Shown piece by piece: positions 58,981 to 64,000 of a stretch of 64,000 nt of DNA. Under the pieces are notes generated by a model, which was not told the DNA's origin, made no database searches, and was given only the letters and a program-made list of their open reading frames with translations. How positions within the stretch are numbered: position 1 is the stretch's first letter; each line of letters opens with the position of its first letter. The DNA lies in the NCBI GenBank assembly GCA_022184915.1, contig JAGTJU010000005.1, positions 186,001 through 250,000 of the forward strand. Direction: 5' to 3'. Both the position numbers and the translations under genes were made by a program. The stretch comes from Myxococcales bacterium (GTDB lineage: Bacteria; Myxococcota_A; Polyangia; Fen-1088).

Positions 58981-59990
58981 TCAAAAGTTGGGTCTCACGT
59001 TGCTTCGTGACCCTGGCAATCGCGTTTTCCGTTGCATGCGCAACCCCGGCAGGGACCAAGCCCTCCGTCCAGATCCAGGACGCGCCGCGGCGTCCCGGGC
59101 TTCCGGTCGTGCTGGTGGCGATGCCCTCGTCGGCCGTGATGCTCGAGGTGCGCAAGGGTCTGCTCTCCGAGCTGGAAGACGAATTCGACCTCGTCTCCTT
59201 ACCTGTGGGCGACGACACCAGCCCCGAGACGCTCGCCGCGGGGCTTGACCGCACCACACCCAAGTGCGTCGTATTGATGAACAACAAGACCCTCGATCTC
59301 TATAAGAAGCTGCAGGCCAGCCAGCCAGGTCGCACCTACCCGCCGGCCGTGGTGGTCATGTCCTCTTTCCTCGAGGAAGAGATCAAGGGCCTCAAAAACG
59401 CCGTGGGCATCTCTTACGAGGTCCCTGGGGTGTCCGCCTTCGTGCGGCTGCGCTCGGTCTTGTCGCGGCAGGTGAGGAAGGTCGGTGTCTTGCACCGGGC
59501 GCGCTTTGCCAGCTTCGTGGGCAAACAATCGAAGCTTGCCGCCCTCGAAAAGTTCGAGCTCGTGCCTCAAGAGATGCCGGCAAGCCCTTCAGCCTCCGAC
59601 ATACGAGATGGGCTCGAAGCTCTCAGCAAGCGTGGTGTCGACGCTGTATGGGTGCTCAACGACAACGCCCTACTTGGTAATCAGACCCTGCTCGCAACGG
59701 GCTGGATGCCAGGGATTCAGGCAGGCACGGTACCGGTCATCGTCAACGTCGAAGCGCTCGTGGATCCCAAGATCCGCTTCGGCTCCTTCGCCGTTCTTCC
59801 CGATCACGAGGCCCTGGGGGTGCAAACCGCCAACAAGGTCTTCGAGCTGATGGAAGCGGACTGGGAACTGGACGAAGGCAGTGTGGATCTTCCCCTGTCG
59901 GTGAAGACCATTTTGAAGGTGGAAGAGGCGCGCTCGATGTTCGGCATCAACGAAGGCCGGCTTGGCGAAGTCAATCGCCTGGTTCAGTAG
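58971..59990 (+). CDS. ABC-type substrate-binding lipoprotein (type I fold)
   Basis: Predicted exported protein of 339 residues resembling the ABC_sub_bind (COG2984, TrpX-like) group of type I binding proteins. The leader ends in FSVACATPAG, a weak lipobox, so it is probably a lipoprotein. Recognisable parts are LPVVLVAMPSSAVMLEVRKG, a hinge region VGVLHRARFASFVGKQ, GVDAVWVLNDNALLG and RFGSFAVLPDHEALGVQTA, in the order of the family. It starts 10 bp before the end of the PhnD-like gene and is followed after 133 bp by the TonB receptor gene. The same arrangement suggests that both binding proteins serve the divergent membrane kinase or the receptor. Confidence 0.8.
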   Translation: MALVKSWVSRCFVTLAIAFSVACATPAGTKPSVQIQDAPRRPGLPVVLVAMPSSAVMLEVRKGLLSELEDEFDLVSLPVGDDTSPETLAAGLDRTTPKCVVLMNNKTLDLYKKLQASQPGRTYPPAVVVMSSFLEEEIKGLKNAVGISYEVPGVSAFVRLRSVLSRQVRKVGVLHRARFASFVGKQSKLAALEKFELVPQEMPASPSASDIRDGLEALSKRGVDAVWVLNDNALLGNQTLLATGWMPGIQAGTVPVIVNVEALVDPKIRFGSFAVLPDHEALGVQTANKVFELMEADWELDEGSVDLPLSVKTILKVEEARSMFGINEGRLGEVNRLVQ

Positions 59991-60123
59991 AGCTTCGTCG
60001 CACACGACCACCGCGTCTGTATGTGAGTCATCGGGGAAGGCGCACCCGAGGTGGGTGAGCTGCGTCCAACCGAAGACGAAAGCCGCAGGCAACGATTGCG
60101 GTATGGAAAGGGAAGTCAGAGTC

Positions 60124-62289
60124 ATGAAATACCTGTCGAGAACAACTGAATCGAGAAGAGGATGGGCGCAGCACCCGCCCACGGGCCCCTGGCGGGCCAA
60201 GCTGTCCCGGCTCTGCGTGGCGAGCTTGACGGTTGCGCTGTCTTCCGCCGTGGTCACGAAGCCGGCCCCCGCGCAAGCCCAAGAGAGCGACGCCTCGCTT
60301 TCGCTCGTCGACCTCTTGGAGATGCGCCTCGTCGAGTCCTCGACCCTCAAGGCGCAGGCGGCCGAGGATGCCCCTTCGTCCGTGGCCGTCATCACCCACC
60401 GGGAGATCATGGAGCGGGGCTACCGCACCATCAAAGACGTGCTCGTGGACGTCGCCGGCGTCATCGACGTCTCTGACGTCAACGAAGAGGTCGTCAGCAT
60501 TCGCGGCACGTTCGCCACCACCTCGAACAAGACGCTGACGCTGGTCAACGGTCACCGCATGAATGACATGGAGCTGGCCCGCTACAACATGGACCAGTTC
60601 ATCGGCCTCGATGTGGTCGAGCGCATCGAAGTCATTCGTGGCCCTGGATCGGCGATTCACGGCACGGGCGCCATGAACGGCGTCATCAACATCGTGACCC
60701 GCAAGGGCGCCGACATCGGCGGAAGGACCGCGAAGCTCAGGCTCGGGCCAAACTCGCGCGAGTACGTGTTTACGATCGGAGAGAAGCTCGGCAACGCCGA
60801 CATGCTCTTCAACTTCACCATGTACGACGCCAGCGGCCAGAGCATCGACTTCCCGGCCAACTACGACAGGGCCCCCAACCCCATGGAGTTTCCGCGGGCA
60901 AACCCCGCCGCCGTGCCGACGCCTGGCTCTGTCTTTCTGCGTCGCCATCCCCACAACTGGGCCGGCCTCTTCGTGCTCCGTACCGACAACGAGGTGCTCA
61001 CGATGCGGGGCTCTCACTTCGTGCGGGCCACACCGCGGGGCCGCGACGGCTTCTACAATCCCGAGACCGAGCCCTTTCCGCCCCGGTACACGATGGACGA
61101 CTTCTTCGTGGACTACGCGCGCACCTTCAACATCTCTCCGGCGCAGCGCTTGGTGGTCCAGCCGATGGTGCACTACTACCGCTACCAGGAGATGTCGTTT
61201 CTCCGGTTCGGAGCTGAAGACATTCCCCCACTCGGAGACCGCTCCGGCGTTCTCGACGAGCACACGGTGGGTGGCATTCGCGCCTATCACACCTGGGACA
61301 TCCTCCCCAACTTGAACCTCACGTCCGGCATGGACGGCCGCGTGGCCCGCTGGCTGCGCCAGGACGGCATCGCCATCGACCAGGCAAGCCAGACGTACAC
61401 GCTCAGGCGTTTCGGCGCCCACGCTCGCGACCTGACCTACACTTACGGCTTCTTTACCCAGGGCATCTATTCGTTACTTGGTGACAAACTGGTGTTTACG
61501 GGTGGCCTTCGTTTCGATCTGTTCGAGCAAGGGCTCTGGGCGATCGATGGGGAACCCCCTGCACCCAAGCTCACGCCTCGGTTGGGCGTGGTGTACAAAC
61601 CCATCGAAGGCCTATCCTTCAAGGCACTCTACGCACAGTCCTACCTCGCCCCGAACGTGTTCCATCTGAGCTCGGCCGATCCGAACTTCGTGGGCAACCC
61701 CGATCTTCACTCGGAGAAGATGGACGCCTTCGAGCTCATTGGCGCCTATCGCAGAGGCAAGTACACCGTGAGCGCTGATCTTTACTACAACAAGGCCAGT
61801 GACTTCATTAACCAGGTCAACGGCGTTTATCAGAACACCGGTCAGGCCGACTACTACGGTGGTGATCTTGCGACCGAGGCACGCATCAACCGCTTCGCGA
61901 CGTTGCGCGCGAGCTACAGCCAGATCCGCTCGACCGACAGCACCAGTGAGGGGAATCTCATCATGGGAAACAACGGTCGCATCCGATCCATCCCCCGGCA
62001 TAACTTCCGCTTCGGCGCCAGCTCGTCACCCATCGAAGGGCTGACCCTGACGCTGTTCGGACGCGGTGCGGGCACGACGTACATCAACCAATCGATCGAT
62101 GGGGCCACCGAGCTCGATCCGTACGTCACCTTCGACGCCACGATTCGCTACCTGTGGCGGAGCTTCACGTTCCAGCTTTACGGCACGAACATCTTTGGAA
62201 GCAAGTACCGCGTGGCCGATGCCGGCCCCGGGCAGCCGCTGCCCCGGCTTCAGCAGTACTTCGAGGCGTCTGTCGCCTACAACTTCTAG
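60124..62289 (+). CDS. TonB-dependent outer-membrane receptor
   Basis: Outer-membrane receptor of about 721 residues for energy-dependent uptake of a large ligand. After a long signal region ending near APAQAQ comes LSLVDLLEMRLVESS, typical of one CirA-like receptor group, and a plug domain with APSSVAVITHREIME, RGTFATTSNKTLTLVNG, VVERIEVIRGPGSAIHG and MNGVINIVTRKGA. The rest is a 22-strand-type barrel ending in AYNF with a terminal Phe, the usual assembly signal. ATG 60124 is chosen with an AGGG-type ribosome-binding sequence upstream; ATG 60103 is also possible. It follows two solute-binding protein genes and is closed by a strong terminator. The ligand is unknown. Confidence 0.94.
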   Translation: MKYLSRTTESRRGWAQHPPTGPWRAKLSRLCVASLTVALSSAVVTKPAPAQAQESDASLSLVDLLEMRLVESSTLKAQAAEDAPSSVAVITHREIMERGYRTIKDVLVDVAGVIDVSDVNEEVVSIRGTFATTSNKTLTLVNGHRMNDMELARYNMDQFIGLDVVERIEVIRGPGSAIHGTGAMNGVINIVTRKGADIGGRTAKLRLGPNSREYVFTIGEKLGNADMLFNFTMYDASGQSIDFPANYDRAPNPMEFPRANPAAVPTPGSVFLRRHPHNWAGLFVLRTDNEVLTMRGSHFVRATPRGRDGFYNPETEPFPPRYTMDDFFVDYARTFNISPAQRLVVQPMVHYYRYQEMSFLRFGAEDIPPLGDRSGVLDEHTVGGIRAYHTWDILPNLNLTSGMDGRVARWLRQDGIAIDQASQTYTLRRFGAHARDLTYTYGFFTQGIYSLLGDKLVFTGGLRFDLFEQGLWAIDGEPPAPKLTPRLGVVYKPIEGLSFKALYAQSYLAPNVFHLSSADPNFVGNPDLHSEKMDAFELIGAYRRGKYTVSADLYYNKASDFINQVNGVYQNTGQADYYGGDLATEARINRFATLRASYSQIRSTDSTSEGNLIMGNNGRIRSIPRHNFRFGASSSPIEGLTLTLFGRGAGTTYINQSIDGATELDPYVTFDATIRYLWRSFTFQLYGTNIFGSKYRVADAGPGQPLPRLQQYFEASVAYNF

Positions 62290-62314
62290 AGCGCCGCACG
62301 TTTGCGCCCAAGGA

Positions 62315-62346
62315 GGCGGCCCCCGCTGGGGCCGCCTTTTCCTTTT
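62315..62346 (+). terminator. Rho-independent terminator of the TonB receptor gene
   Basis: A perfect 9-bp stem, GGCGGCCCC-CGCT-GGGGCCGCC, is followed by TTTTCCTTTT, 25 bp past the stop codon. Confidence 0.93.
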
Positions 62347-62422
62347 GAGGCCTGAGCGTCGGCCGCAAGGGCCTGGACACGGCCGTGTGCAGGAGTCAGC
62401 CTCGTCTCGAGAAGGCCAATTC

Positions 62423-62929
62423 ATGAACCGGATATCGAAAACGAGCGTGCTGTTTTGGGCAGTGGTTGCACTCGGGTGCAGGCGAATTTCTGCCCCGGAC
62501 GCCCCCTCTCCCTCCTCGACGACAGGCGCGGCGGCCGCGAACGTCAGTCTGCACGGCGCGTCCCTCACTGGAGCACCGGCCGTATCGCTTGCAGCCTTGC
62601 TGGCGGATCCGCTGCCCCACGCAGGAAAGACGGTTGGTCTCGAGGGAGCTGTGCGGCAGGCCTGTACGAACAAGGGCTGTTGGATGGAGCTTGCCGCCGC
62701 GCCGAAGGGGCCGGGCGTGCGGGTGCGCTTCAAGGATTACGGCTTCTTCGTGCCCACCAATTCCGCCGGGGCGATGGCAAAGGTGGAAGGTGAGGTGAAA
62801 GTGGCGGAGCTCAGCGAAGGGGAGGCGGCACACTGGGCGTCTGAGGGCGCACAGATTCCCCGCGGGCCGGATGGCAAGGCGCGCGAAGTCCAGCTCATCG
62901 CCACGGGGGTCGAACTGCGGCGGCCGTGA
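62423..62929 (+). CDS. DUF4920 family lipoprotein
   Basis: Small lipoprotein of 168 residues; lipobox VVALGC with Cys19. The mature part (about 55-165) matches DUF4920: PLPHAGKTVGLEGAV, the Cys pair in QACTNKGCWMEL, then VRVRFKDYGFFVP and KVEGEVKVAELSEGEA. This OB-like domain occurs in envelope proteins and its CxxxGCW motif may bind metal or form a disulfide; no function is established. The ATG at 62423 starts a proper signal peptide. The gene follows the TonB receptor after a strong terminator, so it has its own promoter or depends on read-through. Confidence 0.85.
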   Translation: MNRISKTSVLFWAVVALGCRRISAPDAPSPSSTTGAAAANVSLHGASLTGAPAVSLAALLADPLPHAGKTVGLEGAVRQACTNKGCWMELAAAPKGPGVRVRFKDYGFFVPTNSAGAMAKVEGEVKVAELSEGEAAHWASEGAQIPRGPDGKAREVQLIATGVELRRP

Positions 62930-62997
62930 GGGGCCCGCTTACCCCCAGCGCACGCGGGTACTGAGGCGACGAAGCGGCCCCAAGGGGTCGCTGCGGC

Positions 62998-64000
62998 TCA
63001 AAGCACTGTAAGGGCGCAGCCGAACAGAGTGGTCAACTCTGCATCTTTGTCCTCCCGCAAAACGCGGCATGCCTGAGGACACAGCGTGAGTTGGCCGGCC
63101 TCGAGGAAAAAGCTCTTGTCGTCGCAGGCGTCGGGGCTCATGGTCCGACGGATCTTGCCCTTCTGTGTCCCCGCAGATGAGTAGGTCATTTCGATTGTCG
63201 TGGTGTCGAGCTCTTTTCCTGCCGGAGGCGTGGGCAGCGTGAACGTACAGGGCAGCTCGGCGCCATCCACAGCGCTTTGGGCGATGCGCTCGAAGATGGT
63301 CTTGAAGTCGGTGCTGCAGACAGGGTATCGCAACCCGCCGGTTATGAGGCTCAAGGCCTGATGGGCCAACCCCGAAGAAGGGGTCGTCAGCACCTGGCCC
63401 TGGGGCGAAGTGTATGAACAGCTCCCCTCGACGAGAGGGGCTTGCGTTTCGTCCGGCGGGTAAGGCAAACCACCCGGGGCGCTGCTCGAGGCCATCCACG
63501 GCGGAACGCCCACCATGCTCCAGTACGAGTAGTTGCGGAACCCATTCGAGAGCTTGAAGTACTCCGGAGCCAGCACGCGCAGCGCCTCGTCGAAGACTTC
63601 GGCGTAGCGTTTTGCGTCCGTTGCGCTCGTTCGCTGTGGCAAATCTTCGACATTTTCTCTTTTCGTGAAAACGTAGTTGGCAATGCGACAGTCCAACTGT
63701 TGGTCACCGAAGTAGATGATGAGCTTGAACGAATCTTTCTGTAGGCTGTCGGTCAGTTTCTGGGGCGGCTCGAACAGCTGAAAGGTACCCGAACCGTCTC
63801 CGTACAGCGCGCCCCACGGCTGCTGGAGTGAGGGGTCGAGGTACTTGATGAGGTGGCACCACGATTCTTGGTCGTAGGGAGGATGTTCGATTTGCAAAAA
63901 GCGCTCTGCGAGCCGCGGTGTTTCGGGGCGGTCGAAGTCGCAGAGTCCGTCACCATCGGCGTCCTGTGCCGTACCAAGGGGTTGCGCAACACAGATGCCT
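62998..64000 (-). CDS. Unknown Cys-containing protein, 5' end cut by window edge
   Basis: The frame is open to the right edge, so the N-terminus is missing; 333 residues are visible. Near the visible start is DADGDGLCDFD, a calcium-loop motif like those of thrombospondin type 3 repeats, common in exported myxobacterial proteins. The rest contains scattered Cys (for example LPCTFTLPTPPAG, SPDACDDKSFF, CPQACRVL), aromatic-rich stretches (FRNYSYWSMVGVPPW) and a short hydrophobic C-terminus. No family was recognised. It is convergent with the DUF4920 gene. Probably an extracytoplasmic protein held together by disulfides. Confidence 0.7.
   Translation of the reverse strand, partial: GICVAQPLGTAQDADGDGLCDFDRPETPRLAERFLQIEHPPYDQESWCHLIKYLDPSLQQPWGALYGDGSGTFQLFEPPQKLTDSLQKDSFKLIIYFGDQQLDCRIANYVFTKRENVEDLPQRTSATDAKRYAEVFDEALRVLAPEYFKLSNGFRNYSYWSMVGVPPWMASSSAPGGLPYPPDETQAPLVEGSCSYTSPQGQVLTTPSSGLAHQALSLITGGLRYPVCSTDFKTIFERIAQSAVDGAELPCTFTLPTPPAGKELDTTTIEMTYSSAGTQKGKIRRTMSPDACDDKSFFLEAGQLTLCPQACRVLREDKDAELTTLFGCALTVL

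Overview
The window looks like chromosomal DNA from a GC-rich, Gram-negative bacterium, most likely a myxobacterium or a close relative (Myxococcota / former deltaproteobacteria). This is inferred from the strong GC bias at third codon positions, the many cell-surface proteins (TonB receptor, LolA-like carrier, outer-membrane barrels, several lipoproteins), Cys-rich lipoprotein modules, tandem Calx-beta-like repeats, FG-GAP propellers, an ECF-sigma/caspase operon and a REC-GAF-HD-GYP protein. No rRNA, tRNA, CRISPR array, insertion sequence or phage gene was recognised.

Layout. 1-3 kb: a translationally coupled operon on the minus strand (ECF sigma factor, zinc-finger anti-sigma, caspase-fold peptidase running off the left edge). 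3-7 kb: DUF488, then a duplicated DUF1538 membrane protein overlapping a three-module PII-like protein whose last module looks frameshifted. 7-12 kb: fructosamine kinase-like protein, then sulfate activation (cysD, and cysN carrying a degraded APS-kinase-like tail) and a metal-site-less MBL-like protein. 12-14 kb: tatB-tatC. 14-20.5 kb: a tight five-gene operon (LolD-like ATPase, two FtsX-type permeases, LolA-like carrier, outer-membrane barrel) that reads like a complete path from inner to outer membrane. 20.5-28.6 kb: a Yip1/TlpA fusion, coaX, a lipoprotein, a DUF2254 protein and a c-di-GMP phosphodiesterase response regulator. 28.6-37 kb: surface lipoproteins, including a 1736-residue protein with 15 Calx-beta-like repeats. 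37-42 kb: gyrA, hemL and a small internally duplicated protein. 42-53 kb: MBL hydrolase, propeller proteins, ammonium transporter with a sigma-54-like promoter, GST, ClC transporter, hflX. 53-62.3 kb: PlsC-like acyltransferase, ABC exporter, then a CheA-like membrane kinase divergent from two solute-binding proteins and a TonB receptor. 62.4-64 kb: a DUF4920 lipoprotein and the 3' part of an unknown gene.

Together the genes are mainly concerned with envelope traffic, signalling and housekeeping. The parts most worth following up are the ABC/LolA/barrel operon, the kinase/binding-protein/TonB cluster, the ECF-caspase operon and the PII-like/DUF1538 pair. All function calls rest on motif reading by eye; no database search was run.
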